64,000 nt of DNA, from contig NZ_QLJH01000012.1 of the NCBI RefSeq assembly GCF_003951315.1, forward strand, positions 58,211-122,210, given 5' to 3'. The notes under the pieces were generated by a model that saw only the letters and a list, made by a program, of their open reading frames with translations, did no database searches and was not told the DNA's origin. This document shows positions 33,694 to 43,329 of this stretch, piece by piece. How positions within the stretch are numbered: the stretch's first letter is position 1; every line of letters starts with the position of its first letter. Origin of the DNA: Sphingomonas sp. S-NIH.Pt15_0812 (GTDB taxonomy: Bacteria > Pseudomonadota > Alphaproteobacteria > Sphingomonadales > Sphingomonadaceae). Position numbers and translations under genes: made by a program.

Positions 33694-36083
33694 CCCTTCG
33701 CGCCACCTATCGCCTCCAGATGCACAAGGACTTCCCGTTCCGGACGGCGGAGGCGATCGTCCCCTATCTGGAGCGGCTGGGCATCAGCCACCTCTATCTG
33801 TCGCCGATCACCACCGCCGCCAAGGGCTCGACGCATGGCTATGACGTGGTCGATCCGACCGCGATCAATCCCGAGCTGGGCGGCGAGGACGGCTATCGCG
33901 CGCTCGTCGACACGGCGCGGGCGCATGGGCTGGGCGTGATCATCGACATCGTTCCCAACCATATGGGCGTCGCGGGCGGCGAGAATGCCTGGTGGAACGA
34001 CGTGCTGGCCAAGGGCGAGGCGAGCGACTTCGCCACGGTGTTCGACATCGACTTTTCCCGTCCCATCGTCCTGCCGGTGCTCGGCGACCCGCTACCCCAG
34101 GCGCTGGAGCAGGGCGCGATCACCGTCGAGGGCGACGAGATCGTCGCCTATGGCGAGCATCGCTTCCCGCTGCGCCCCGAGGATCGCGGCATCGGTGCGG
34201 AGGGCGGCACGATGACCGGCGAGGCGCTTGCCGAGCTGCTCGACCGCCAGCATTACCGACTCGCCTGGTGGCGCACGGCGGACGACGAACTCAACTGGCG
34301 GCGCTTCTTCACGGTCAACGAGCTGGCCGGCGTCCGCATCGGGCAGGAGCCGGTGTTCGAACGCACCCATGCGCTCTATTTCCGCCTGTGGCAGGAGGGG
34401 CTGATCGATGGCGTCCGCATCGACCATGTCGACGGACTGACCGACCCGGCCGGCTATTGCCGCCGCCTGCGCGCCCGCTTCGAATCCATGCCACGCGAGG
34501 ACGGCACCCCCGCCATCATCTGGGTCGAGAAGATCCTGGGCGCGGGCGAGCCGCTGGCCACGGACTGGGGCATCGACGGCACCAGCGGCTATGACTTCAT
34601 GGAGGAGGTCAACCTGCTGCTCCACGACCCGGCCGGCGAAGCCCCGCTGGCGGAGGCTTGGGCGCGGATCAGCGGCCGCGCCGCCGACTTCCCGCCGGAA
34701 GAGTTGCAGGCGCGCCAGGACGTGCTCGCCTGGGCGTTCGAGGGGCAGCTCAACGGCTGTATCCGCGCCTTTGCCGCACTTGCCGCGTCCGATCCGCAAA
34801 GCGCGGCGATCACGCCGGAGATGCTGCGCCGGGCGATCGTGCGGCTGCTCTGGGTCTTCCCGGTCTATCGCACCTATGGCCTAGGTGATGCCGCGCCCGA
34901 GGCCGATGCCGCGATCCGGGCGGAGACGCGCGGGCGGGTGCAGTCGCTGATCCCGCCGGGCGAGGATTTCGTCACCGACGCGATCATGGCCTGGTTGGCG
35001 GGCGAGGGTCCGGGCGACACCGATCTGGCGCGCGAGGCGGTGCGCCGCTTCCAGCAGCTTTCCGCCCCCGTCGCCGCCAAGGGCGTGGAGGACACCGCCT
35101 TCTACCGCTATGGCCGGCTGCTCTCGCGCAACGATGTCGGCTTCGACGCCAGTCGCTTCGCCGGGGACGTGGCCGAGTTCCACGACCGGATGCAGGCCCG
35201 CGCCGCCGACTGGCCGCGCGCGCTGCTCGCCACCGCGACGCACGATCACAAGCGCGGCGAGGATGTCCGCGCCCGGCTGGCGGTGCTGAGCCAGATTCCC
35301 GATCGCTGGCTGGCGGCGGTCGGGCGTTGGGATGCGGAGGCCGAGCGGCTGGCCCCGGACGTCGATCCGGCCGACCGCTACATGCTGCTCCAGATGATCT
35401 ATGGCGCCTGGCCGGAGGATTTGCGGGCCGACGATGCGGACGGCCTGGCCGATTTCGCCGAGCGGCTGTCGGCCTGGCAGGAAAAGGCACTGCGCGAGGC
35501 CAAGCTCCGCTCCTCTTGGGAAGCGCCCGCCGAGGACTATGAGGGCAAGGCCAAGGCGCTGATCGCCGCCTTGCTGGACCCGGCACAGGGCAAGGCCTTC
35601 CTCGCCGACCTTGCCGTCTTCCATCAGGAAACGGCCCCGGCGGTCGAGGCGGCGATGCTCGCGCAACTGGCGCTGCGGCTGACCGTGCCGGGCGTGCCCG
35701 ACACCTATCAGGGCACGGAGCTGCCGGACTATAGCCTGGTCGATCCCGACAATCGCCGCCCGGTCGACTATGACGCGCGCGAGCGAGCCGTGGCGGACGG
35801 CGGCGAACCCAAGCTGGCGCTGCTCGCCGAGATCCTGGCGCTGCGCCGGGATCATGCGGACGTCTTCGCCGATGGCAGCTACCACCCCCTGCCCGTCTCG
35901 GGCGAGGGCGCGGACCGGGTCGTCGCGTTCCTGCGCGTGGCGGGCGACACGCGCCTGCTCGTCGTGGTGGCGTTGCGTGTGCCGGCAGACGGCTGGGGCG
36001 ATGCGGCGGTGACCGTGGAGGGCGAGGCGATGCCGGTCGCCACGCTGCTCGCCGACCGGACCGCGGTGGTGCGCCCGCTCTGA
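33690..36083 (+). CDS. treY: Malto-oligosyltrehalose synthase
   Basis: 797-residue GH13 enzyme converting the reducing-end alpha-1,4 bond of a maltodextrin to the alpha-1,1 bond of trehalose. Seen: TYRLQMHKDFPF, LSPITTAAKGSTHGYDVVDP, GVRIDHVDGLTDP with the nucleophile, IWVEKILGAGE with the acid, SAPVAAKGVEDTAFYRY, and TATHDHKRGEDVRARL. Last gene of the operon; together with TreZ it makes trehalose from glycogen without nucleotide sugars. Confidence 0.95.
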   Translation: MTLRATYRLQMHKDFPFRTAEAIVPYLERLGISHLYLSPITTAAKGSTHGYDVVDPTAINPELGGEDGYRALVDTARAHGLGVIIDIVPNHMGVAGGENAWWNDVLAKGEASDFATVFDIDFSRPIVLPVLGDPLPQALEQGAITVEGDEIVAYGEHRFPLRPEDRGIGAEGGTMTGEALAELLDRQHYRLAWWRTADDELNWRRFFTVNELAGVRIGQEPVFERTHALYFRLWQEGLIDGVRIDHVDGLTDPAGYCRRLRARFESMPREDGTPAIIWVEKILGAGEPLATDWGIDGTSGYDFMEEVNLLLHDPAGEAPLAEAWARISGRAADFPPEELQARQDVLAWAFEGQLNGCIRAFAALAASDPQSAAITPEMLRRAIVRLLWVFPVYRTYGLGDAAPEADAAIRAETRGRVQSLIPPGEDFVTDAIMAWLAGEGPGDTDLAREAVRRFQQLSAPVAAKGVEDTAFYRYGRLLSRNDVGFDASRFAGDVAEFHDRMQARAADWPRALLATATHDHKRGEDVRARLAVLSQIPDRWLAAVGRWDAEAERLAPDVDPADRYMLLQMIYGAWPEDLRADDADGLADFAERLSAWQEKALREAKLRSSWEAPAEDYEGKAKALIAALLDPAQGKAFLADLAVFHQETAPAVEAAMLAQLALRLTVPGVPDTYQGTELPDYSLVDPDNRRPVDYDARERAVADGGEPKLALLAEILALRRDHADVFADGSYHPLPVSGEGADRVVAFLRVAGDTRLLVVVALRVPADGWGDAAVTVEGEAMPVATLLADRTAVVRPL

Positions 36084-36384
36084 CCTGTCGGCAGATTTTA
36101 CAAGCCGGCACGCGAGGGCGGGAGCGTTAACCAGCGGAACGACGCGTTCCCGCCATTCGCCGCAAATGGCACATAGGCTGCAATGACAAGGGCAGCCGAA
36201 GCCTCAGCGCTTTCAGCAGGGTGGACCAGCCGCTACGACGGTCTCGCGCCGGTCCACCCGCACCCGGTTCTTTTCCCGAGGTCCGATGACGCGATCGGCG
36301 AGGAAGCGCGTGAGTTCGCCATCCCCCGCCCGAAATGGGGATCGGTCCCGAACCTCGCTCTCATCCAAACATGCTCGACTCGGG
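36084..36384. other. 301-bp gene-free stretch after treY
   Basis: No convincing gene. A 111-codon plus-strand frame at 36183 has poor codon sense and overlaps the minus-strand gene. The stretch holds a GGAACG-ACG-CGTTCC dyad (36136-36150), a sigma-54-like motif (36167-36182) and a 9-bp-stem hairpin (36219-36259) followed by TTCTTTT (see findings). Confidence 0.5.
36167..36182 (+). promoter_or_regulatory. Orphan sigma-54-like promoter motif
   Basis: TGGCACATAGGCTGCA has the TGGCAC -24 element and TGCA -12 element with correct GG-GC spacing. There is no good plus-strand protein gene downstream for 2.7 kb. A hairpin begins about 26 nt after the expected start. It may be chance. Confidence 0.3.
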
Positions 36385-36723
36385 TCATCTCCTGCCCGGA
36401 CGACGGGCCGCGAACCAGCCGGACAATGCCGAGACGGCGATGGTGGGAACCGCCAGAACCGCCAATGTCAGCACCCCTGCCGCCCATAGACTTCCCCACC
36501 CGGCGTTCCACGCCATGACGGGAAGCTGGGCGAACGTCACGACCCCTCCCGCCATCCACCCACGCGACCGCAGGAGCAGCCCGGCCCCGGCGGACAGGAG
36601 GAAAGACAGGGGATACCAGAGCCGCCAATAGGCAGCCGCATCCCAAGGCTCGCCCACACCCTCCGTGCGGCAAACGAAGCTCCAGTAGAGCAGGCTGCAC
36701 AGCAGCAGCAGGATCGGCTTCAT
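36385..36723 (-). CDS. Small hypothetical membrane protein
   Basis: 112-residue protein I do not recognise. The first 20 residues (MKPILLLLCSLLYWSFV) are a hydrophobic helix or signal. Two or three further membrane segments follow (YPLSFLLSAGAGLLL, WGSLWAAGVLTLAVLAVPTIAVSALSGW), ending in a basic tail RRPGRR. Trp-rich loops suggest a membrane-embedded protein. ATG 36723 starts at the first hydrophobic stretch. It is downstream of typA on the same strand but separated by the typA terminator. Confidence 0.6.
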   Translation of the reverse strand: MKPILLLLCSLLYWSFVCRTEGVGEPWDAAAYWRLWYPLSFLLSAGAGLLLRSRGWMAGGVVTFAQLPVMAWNAGWGSLWAAGVLTLAVLAVPTIAVSALSGWFAARRPGRR

Positions 36724-36756
36724 GGGCCGTGGTCCTTCCACACGCCGCTGCAATGG

Positions 36757-36784
36757 AAAAGGGCCGGACGTTTCCGCCCGGCCC
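36757..36784 (-). terminator. Terminator of typA
   Basis: On the minus strand GGGCCGG pairs with CCGGCCC (36778-36784 with 36761-36767) and is followed by TTTT (AAAA at 36757-36760 on plus). It sits 25 bp past the typA stop codon. Confidence 0.75.
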
Positions 36785-36808
36785 CTCCCCCTTCCAAAGC
36801 CCGAGAGC

Positions 36809-38650
36809 TTACGCCGCCTTGGAGCGCGCGGCGCGCTTGCGCTCGTTGGGATCGAGGAAGCGCTTGCGCAGCCGGATCGACTTGGGCGTCACTTCGACCA
36901 TCTCGTCGTCGTCGATATAGGCGATCGCCTGTTCCAGCGTCATCTTCTTCGGCGGGGTCAGGCGGATGGCATCGTCCTTGCCGCCCGAGGCGCGGAAGTT
37001 GGTCAGCTGCTTCGCCTTCATCGGATTGACCTCCAGGTCATCCGTCTTGGCGTTCTCGCCGATCACCATGCCTTCGTACAGCGCCTCGCCGTGACCGACG
37101 AACAGGATGCCGCGCTCCTCGAGCGGACCCAGCGCATAGCCCTGGGCCTCGCCCGCGCCGTTCGAGATGAGGACGCCGTTCTTGCGGCCCTCGATCTTGC
37201 CCTTGTGGGGGCCGTACTTCTCGAACAGGCGGTTCATGATGCCGGTGCCGCGCGTGTCCGACAGGAACTCGCCGTGATAGCCGATCATGCCGCGCGACGG
37301 CGCGGAGAAGGTGATGCGGGTCTTGCCGCCGCCCGAGGGACGCATGTCGGTCATCTCGGCCTTGCGGAGGTTCATCTTCTCGACGACCGTGCCCGAATAT
37401 TCCTCGTCCACGTCGATGATGACGGTCTCGTACGGCTCGGTCTTGTTGCCGTTCTCGTCCTCGCCGAACAGCACGCGCGGGCGGCTGATGCCCAGCTCGA
37501 AGCCCTCGCGGCGCATCGTCTCGATCAGCACGCCGAGCTGAAGCTCGCCGCGACCGGCGACTTCGTAGCTGTCGCGGTCGTCGCTTTCGGTGACCTTCAC
37601 CGCGACGTTCGACTCCGCCTCGCGCAGCAGGCGGTCGCGGATCATGCGGCTGGTCACCTTGGTGCCCTCACGGCCCGCCATCGGCGAGTCGTTGACCGCG
37701 AAGCGCATCGACAGCGTCGGCGGATCGATCGGCTGCGCGTGCAACGGCTCGCTCACGCTGGTGTCGGCGATGGTGTTCGCCACGGTCGCGACCGTCAGGC
37801 CGGCGAGGCTGATGATGTCGCCCGCCTTCGCCTCGTCCACCGGCACGCGGTCCAGGCCGCGGAACGCCATGATCTTCGACGCGCGGCCCGTCTCGACGAT
37901 GTTGCCGTCGTTGTCGAGCGCGTGGATCGCCTGGTTGGTGCGCACCGTGCCCGAGTTGACGCGGCCGGTCAGGATGCGGCCCAGGAAGTTGTCGCGGTCG
38001 AGCAGCGTCACCAGGAAGGTGAAGGGCACGTCCTCGACTTCCACCTTGGGCGCCGGAACATGGTTCACGATCGTCTCGAACATCGGGATCAGCGTGCCTT
38101 CGCGCGCGTCCATGTCGGTCGAGGCATAGCCGTTGCGGCCCGAGGCGTAGAGCACGGGGAAATCGAGCTGCTCGTCATTCGCGTCGAGCGAGACGAACAG
38201 GTCGAACACCTCGTCCAGCACTTCCTGGATGCGGGCGTCGGCGCGGTCGACCTTGTTGACGACGACGATCGGCTTCAGGCCGAGCGCCAGCGCCTTGCCG
38301 GTCACGAACTTCGTCTGCGGCATCGCGCCTTCCGACGAGTCGACCAGCAGGACGACGCCGTCGACCATGGACAGGATGCGCTCCACCTCGCCGCCGAAAT
38401 CGGCGTGGCCGGGGGTGTCGACGATGTTGATGCGGATGGACTCGTCGCTGCCCGGCGGCGTCCAGTCGACCGAGGTCGGCTTCGCCAGGATGGTGATCCC
38501 GCGTTCTTTTTCGAGGTCGTTGGAATCCATCGCGCGCTCTTCGACGCGCTGGTTGTCGCGGAAGGTGCCCGACTGGCGGAAAAGCTGGTCGACAAGGGTC
38601 GTTTTGCCGTGGTCGACGTGCGCGATGATCGCCACGTTGCGGAGGCTCAT
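36809..38650 (-). CDS. typA: Translational GTPase TypA/BipA
   Basis: 613-residue ribosome-associated GTPase linked to stress and cold adaptation and large-subunit assembly. G1 is AHVDHGKT (10-17), the switch region has ERGITI, G3 is DTPGHADF, and G4 is [11 protein letters not shown]-like domains and the TypA C-terminal domain ([19 protein letters not shown]) follow, with a basic Arg/Lys-rich tail. Length and motifs are typical. Confidence 0.96.
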   Translation of the reverse strand: MSLRNVAIIAHVDHGKTTLVDQLFRQSGTFRDNQRVEERAMDSNDLEKERGITILAKPTSVDWTPPGSDESIRINIVDTPGHADFGGEVERILSMVDGVVLLVDSSEGAMPQTKFVTGKALALGLKPIVVVNKVDRADARIQEVLDEVFDLFVSLDANDEQLDFPVLYASGRNGYASTDMDAREGTLIPMFETIVNHVPAPKVEVEDVPFTFLVTLLDRDNFLGRILTGRVNSGTVRTNQAIHALDNDGNIVETGRASKIMAFRGLDRVPVDEAKAGDIISLAGLTVATVANTIADTSVSEPLHAQPIDPPTLSMRFAVNDSPMAGREGTKVTSRMIRDRLLREAESNVAVKVTESDDRDSYEVAGRGELQLGVLIETMRREGFELGISRPRVLFGEDENGNKTEPYETVIIDVDEEYSGTVVEKMNLRKAEMTDMRPSGGGKTRITFSAPSRGMIGYHGEFLSDTRGTGIMNRLFEKYGPHKGKIEGRKNGVLISNGAGEAQGYALGPLEERGILFVGHGEALYEGMVIGENAKTDDLEVNPMKAKQLTNFRASGGKDDAIRLTPPKKMTLEQAIAYIDDDEMVEVTPKSIRLRKRFLDPNERKRAARSKAA

Positions 38651-38864
38651 GGGGAATCCTGGATGTCTGGAGCGAAGTTGGCGCGCGCCATAGCCTAATT
38701 GGTGCGTCGCGGGAAGGGTCCGTCCGAATCCGCCCGTCGCGACGCCGCATCCCGGCCGGGTTCCTTGTCACGACGCCCACCGTCTTATAGATACAATACA
38801 GTTGAGTTACGGCGGCCGCGCACTAGTCTATGGTGCAGGCGGATACCGCAGTTGGAGGAACAGG

Positions 38865-40082
38865 ATGGCGACCACGGCGGACACGATCACGACGGGCACG
38901 GCGGCGCCGGGACTGGTGCTGACCCCGCCCGATCCGGTGCCGACCGTCGCGGCGGAACAGGCCGCCGGGCTGGTGCCGGTCGAGGAGGGCAAGAAGTCGC
39001 AGCTCGACCAGCGCGTCGACGGCTTCATCACCGACCTCGTCGCGCAGGACGTCAACAGCCCCGAATTCGGCAAGCGGGTCGATGCGATCACCGCGATGGG
39101 CGCGAAGGAGATCCGCGAGGCGGCGAACCACAGCAACCGCTTCCTCGACCGGCCGGTCAAGGCGATGGACCGCGACACCGGGGTCGGCAAGGACCTGACC
39201 GAATTGCGCCGCATCGTCGAGGAACTGGACCCCGGTCGGAAGGGCGCGCTGTCCGGCCCGCGCAAGCTGTTCGGCGTCATCCCGTTCGGCAACAAGATGC
39301 GCGACTATTTCGACGGCTATCGCTCGTCGCAATCGCATATCAGCGCGATCCTGAAGAGCCTGGCGTCCGGCAAGGACGAACTGCTGATGGACAATGCCGC
39401 GATCGATACCGAACGCGCCAATCTGTGGGCGGCGATGGGCCGGCTGGAGCAGATGATCCACCTGTCGCGCAGCATGGACCAGAAGCTGGAGGACAAGGCC
39501 AACGAACTGGACCACACCGATCCCGCCAAGGCCAAGGCGATCCGCGAAACGGCCTTGTTCTACACCCGCCAGCGCACGCAGGACCTGCTGACCCAGATGG
39601 CGGTGACGGTGCAGGGCTATCTGGCGCTGGACCTGGTCAAGAAGAACAATGTCGAGCTGGTGAAGGGCGTCGACCGCGCCTCCACCACCACGGTCGCGGC
39701 GCTGCGCACCGCCGTCACCGTGGCGCAGGCGATGACCAACCAGCGGCTGGTGCTGGAGCAGATCACCCAGCTCAACACCACCACCGCCAACATCATCGAT
39801 TCGACCGGCAAGCTGCTGAAGGAAAATACCGCGCGCATCCATGAACAGGCCGCCAGCGCGACCATCCCGCTGGAGACGCTGCAACGCGCCTTCCAGAACA
39901 TCTACGACACGATGGATGCGATCGACACGTTCAAGCTGAAGGCGCTCGATTCGATGAAGACGACGGTCAACACGCTCGGCAACGAGGTGGAGAAGTCGCG
40001 CGGCTATATCGCGCGGGCCGAGGGCGCGACGCAGGGCCAGGTGCGCGGGCCCGGCGACTCGTTCCGCCTCGAGTCGCTGTGA
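38865..40082 (+). CDS. telA: TelA-like toxic anion resistance protein
   Basis: 405-residue cytoplasmic protein of the TelA/KlaA family, named for tellurite resistance. It is helical with long Ala/Glu/Lys stretches. Typical segments are RDTGVGKDLTELRRIVEELDP, LFGVIPFGNKMRDYFDGYRSSQSHI, NLWAAMGRLEQMIHLSRSMD and EQITQLNTTTANIIDSTGKLLKENTARI. Members also appear in cell-envelope stress and toxin tolerance loci. ATG 38865 has GGAGGA upstream. It is followed 10 bp later by a small membrane protein, as in Firmicute xpaC-telA pairs. Confidence 0.85.
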   Translation: MATTADTITTGTAAPGLVLTPPDPVPTVAAEQAAGLVPVEEGKKSQLDQRVDGFITDLVAQDVNSPEFGKRVDAITAMGAKEIREAANHSNRFLDRPVKAMDRDTGVGKDLTELRRIVEELDPGRKGALSGPRKLFGVIPFGNKMRDYFDGYRSSQSHISAILKSLASGKDELLMDNAAIDTERANLWAAMGRLEQMIHLSRSMDQKLEDKANELDHTDPAKAKAIRETALFYTRQRTQDLLTQMAVTVQGYLALDLVKKNNVELVKGVDRASTTTVAALRTAVTVAQAMTNQRLVLEQITQLNTTTANIIDSTGKLLKENTARIHEQAASATIPLETLQRAFQNIYDTMDAIDTFKLKALDSMKTTVNTLGNEVEKSRGYIARAEGATQGQVRGPGDSFRLESL

Positions 40083-40092
40083 GGCCGGCGGC

Positions 40093-40797
40093 ATGAGCGA
40101 AGTCGACGACGCGATCGCGGCGGCGCGCGCCTCCTGGACGCGGATCAGCGCGACCGAGGGTGGCGCGCCGGTCCGTCGCCCGGCGCGGCGCAACCAGCCG
40201 CTCGGCCGCCGGCTGAAGCGGATCGTGGTCGCCGACGCGGCGATCCTGCTGGCGGCGCTGGTCGTCGGCATGGTGATGCCGCTGGGGATCATGGGCGCGC
40301 TGCTGGTGATGCTGTTGCTGGTCGCGGCGACGGTGCTCTTCGCGGTATGGCCGCCGGAGAATATCGCCGCGCCGCCACCCGACAAGCTCCGCACCGTCGA
40401 TCTGAAGGCGCTCCCCGCCCAGACCGGTCGCTGGCTGAACGCGCAGCGCCCCGCCCTGCCCGCGCCGGCCCAGCATCTGCTCGACCGGATCGGCGACCGG
40501 CTCGACACGCTGTCGCCGCAGCTCGGCCGGGTCGAGCCGGAAGGCGAACTGGCCGGCGAGATCCGCCGGCTGGTCGGCGAGCAGCTGCCCGCCTTCGTCA
40601 CCGATTACGGCCGCGTCCCCGAGCCGCTGCGCCGGGTCGAGCGCAACGGTCGCACGCCCGACGGCGCGCTGGTCGACGGCCTGTCGGTGATCGAACGCGA
40701 GATCGCCGCCATGACCGGTCGGCTGGCGCAGGACGATCTCGACAACCTCCAGACACGCGGTCGCTATCTGGAAACCCGCTATGGCGGGGAGAACTGA
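40093..40797 (+). CDS. XpaC-like two-helix membrane protein
   Basis: 234-residue protein of uncertain family. A basic N-terminal segment (VRRPARRNQPLGRRLKR) leads into two adjacent membrane helices (about 44-84). A cytoplasmic domain of about 150 residues with predicted helices ends in QDDLDNLQTRGRYLETRYGG. Bacillus-type XpaC proteins have the same topology and closing pattern and also neighbour telA. I infer that this is the membrane partner of TelA. Alternative: unrelated membrane protein. Confidence 0.55.
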   Translation: MSEVDDAIAAARASWTRISATEGGAPVRRPARRNQPLGRRLKRIVVADAAILLAALVVGMVMPLGIMGALLVMLLLVAATVLFAVWPPENIAAPPPDKLRTVDLKALPAQTGRWLNAQRPALPAPAQHLLDRIGDRLDTLSPQLGRVEPEGELAGEIRRLVGEQLPAFVTDYGRVPEPLRRVERNGRTPDGALVDGLSVIEREIAAMTGRLAQDDLDNLQTRGRYLETRYGGEN

Positions 40798-40839
40798 GCA
40801 CGCCGCCTGGCCGGCGGCCGCTTCGCGTCCTTGCGCCCT

Positions 40840-42354
40840 CTACAGCCGCAGGTCGGTGAGCAGCGCGCACATCGTGGTGGCGAAACCGGTCGGCAGGTAG
40901 TGGCTCTCCACGCCGCCGCCGCCGATCAGCCCGCGTTCGATCAGCCGCGAACCGAAGCCGAGGCGGGTCGGCGGCGCGGCCGGCGGGCCGCCCTCCTCGC
41001 GCCATTCGAGCACCAGTTGATCGCCGGCACCGGTCGGATCGATCCGCCAACGGACGATCAGGCCGCCATGTTCGACCGATAGCGCGCCATATTTCACCGC
41101 ATTGGTGCCGAGTTCGTGCACCAGCAACGAGGTGGACAGCGCCGCGCGCGGGCCCAGGGCGACCGGCGGCCCCTCGATCCGGCAGCGGCCGGGCGCGGCC
41201 AGCACCGCCAGCACGTCGCGCGCGACGGTGGCGAGGTCGGCGCTCGCCCAGTTGCGGCCCAGCAGCACGTCATGCGCGGTGGCGAGCGCGCCCAGCCGTC
41301 GCTCGAACGCCTCCACCGCCGGCCGGTCGGAGGCGCGGCGCAGCGTCTGGGTGGCGACCGCCTGGACCATGGTCAGCGTGTTCTTCATCCGGTGCGACAA
41401 TTCCAGGTTCAGCACGCGCTGCCGGGCCTCCGCCTGCGCGCGCGCGACGCCCGCCTCCACCCGGTCGGCGATCTTGCGCAGGAAGATCAGCTCGCTGTCG
41501 GTCCACCGGCGTGCGCGGCGATCATGGACGAAGACCGCCGCCACCGCGCCGCCATGCTCGCCGCCCACCGGTAGATTGACCAGCGCCTGCACGTCGATCG
41601 CCAGCGACGCTTCCACCTTGCCGGCCATGCGCGGATCGCGGCGCACGTCCTCGACCACCAGCGGTTCGGACCGGGCCAGATGGTCGAGCAGATCGCCGTA
41701 ATCGGCATAGTGGTGCCGCCCGGTCAGACTGGCGACCCCATGCGCCGTCCAGTCCGCCTGGATGTCGATCGTCCCCTCCAGCAGGTCGATATGGCCGAAG
41801 CCGGCGCGCACCACACCCAGCGTCTCGCCCATGATCCGTGCGGCGGTGGCGGCCATGTCGACGACCTCGTCCTGCTCGCGCAACTGGTCGCCCAGCAGCA
41901 GCAGCGCCTCCTGCTGGCGGAGTTCGCGAATCCGCTCGGTCACGTCGAGCAGCAGCACCGCGAAGCGATCGTCCTCCAGATGGATCGCCCGCCCCTCGAA
42001 ATCGCGGCCGAGCGTCGCGACATGGCAGGTGAAGGCGGTGGAGGTGCGTTGCGCCACCATCTCCGCCGTCTCGTCGATCAGCGTCGTCTCGAATCCGGGG
42101 ATGATGGTGCGGATGGTGCGGCCGATCATCGCGCTTGGTCCGCGCGGATCGAGGCTGGCGAAGGCGGCGTTGACGTCGAGGATCAGCCAGTCCACCGCGG
42201 GACCATCGGCATCGCGGATCAGCTGCGCGACCAGCATCCCCTCCGCCAGCCCTTCGAACAGGCGATTGGCGTGGCGCAGCCGCACATCATGGTCCGCCTC
42301 CCCGCCGCCGCCGGCCGGGATGCGGCCGGGCGATGATGCTTCATGCGAAGCCAT
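40840..42354 (-). CDS. HWE-type sensor histidine kinase with PAS and GAF domains
   Basis: 504-residue soluble kinase. A PAS-like region covers about 20-145 (GMLVAQLIRDADG...DVNAAF) and a GAF domain about 155-300. The HWE/HisKA_2 core has phospho-acceptor His in LELSHRMKNTLTMVQAVATQTLR and ATP-binding VHELGTNAVKYGALS. The HELGTN form is typical of alphaproteobacterial HWE kinases, often light or stress sensors. I saw no obvious LOV flavin Cys. No response regulator is adjacent, so it may feed a general stress or orphan pathway. Confidence 0.88.
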   Translation of the reverse strand: MASHEASSPGRIPAGGGGEADHDVRLRHANRLFEGLAEGMLVAQLIRDADGPAVDWLILDVNAAFASLDPRGPSAMIGRTIRTIIPGFETTLIDETAEMVAQRTSTAFTCHVATLGRDFEGRAIHLEDDRFAVLLLDVTERIRELRQQEALLLLGDQLREQDEVVDMAATAARIMGETLGVVRAGFGHIDLLEGTIDIQADWTAHGVASLTGRHHYADYGDLLDHLARSEPLVVEDVRRDPRMAGKVEASLAIDVQALVNLPVGGEHGGAVAAVFVHDRRARRWTDSELIFLRKIADRVEAGVARAQAEARQRVLNLELSHRMKNTLTMVQAVATQTLRRASDRPAVEAFERRLGALATAHDVLLGRNWASADLATVARDVLAVLAAPGRCRIEGPPVALGPRAALSTSLLVHELGTNAVKYGALSVEHGGLIVRWRIDPTGAGDQLVLEWREEGGPPAAPPTRLGFGSRLIERGLIGGGGVESHYLPTGFATTMCALLTDLRL

Positions 42355-42435
42355 ATCGGTCCGAAGCCCCCCTGTATGTCAGGGGATAGAACAAGAAATG
42401 AAGCTATATTGCAACAATATAGACGGCAACGCCTG

Positions 42436-43254
42436 TTAATGGAGCGCCCATTGCATTAACCGGCCCACCCCCAAAGCCCCCAATCGCAACACAGGTTTGC
42501 CGATCTCTGGTCGGATAAACCCGTGCAGCCGCGCCGCCCATTCGGGCAATAGATCAATCCCCGCCTGCATCATGACATGGTTGATCGGTGCGTTCAGCCG
42601 GCTGGGACTGGGTTGGTTGGTCAAGTGGCGGGCGACCAGCCGCGTGCGGTGATCCACCCGCAGCACCGGCCGCATCGCATCCAGATAGGCGGTCAGCGCG
42701 GCGCGGCTGGTCGGCACGTCGCGCGCGCCCAGCCGTTCGGCGATCACCGCCATCTCCCGGACATAGGCGTCCTGCCGCGCCACCGGCATGTCCGGCTCGC
42801 GATAACGACGGCAGGCGCGCAGGAAACTGTCGACCTCGACCGCATGGACCCAGAGCAGCAGTTCCGGGTCATTGGCGGAATAGGGCCGCCCATCGGGCAG
42901 CACGCCCGCGACCCGGTCATGGATGCGGCGGACGCGCGCGATCATCCCCTCCGCCGCCTCGGTCGCGCCATAGGTGGTGACGGAGATGAACTGCGCGGTG
43001 CGGCGCAGCCGGCCCAGCGTATCGTGGCGATAGTCGCTATGATCCCACACCCCCGCCAGCGCGGCCGGGTGGAGCATCTGCACCAGCAGCGAGGCGACGC
43101 CGCCGATCATCATGCTGGTGAAGTCGCCATGCACGGCCCAGGTGACCGAATCGGGGCCGAACAGCCCGTCGTCGCCGGGTGGGCGGGTCAGGTCGACCTC
43201 GCCGCTGCCCACCAGCTCCCGCACCCGCCCGCCGATCGCCTGTCGCATGTCCAT
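42436..43254 (-). CDS. MpaB/rubber-oxygenase-type heme oxygenase domain protein
   Basis: 272-residue soluble protein of the DUF2236/MpaB family, related to latex-clearing protein. Seen: GPDSVTWAVHGDFTSMMIGGVASLLVQMLHPAALAGVWDHSDYRHDTLGRLRRTAQFISVTTYG, then VHAVEVDSFLRACRRY and NHVMMQAGIDLLPEWA. The conserved His and Arg around HSDYRHDTLGRL fit the heme-binding region. The substrate in bacteria is mostly unknown. It lies about 80 bp before the kinase on the same strand and may share its transcript. Confidence 0.78.
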   Translation of the reverse strand: MDMRQAIGGRVRELVGSGEVDLTRPPGDDGLFGPDSVTWAVHGDFTSMMIGGVASLLVQMLHPAALAGVWDHSDYRHDTLGRLRRTAQFISVTTYGATEAAEGMIARVRRIHDRVAGVLPDGRPYSANDPELLLWVHAVEVDSFLRACRRYREPDMPVARQDAYVREMAVIAERLGARDVPTSRAALTAYLDAMRPVLRVDHRTRLVARHLTNQPSPSRLNAPINHVMMQAGIDLLPEWAARLHGFIRPEIGKPVLRLGALGVGRLMQWALH

Positions 43255-43329
43255 GCGCCAAGAGATAGGGCGGAGGGGCCTGGTTTTCAGGGGGCTGGAG
43301 CGACGTCGTCCGCCCCACCCCCCGATCGA

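Noticed and set aside
36183..36518. 111-codon plus-strand frame after the orphan sigma-54-like motif
   Set aside because: Irregular composition, overlaps the minus-strand membrane protein and lacks a ribosome site.
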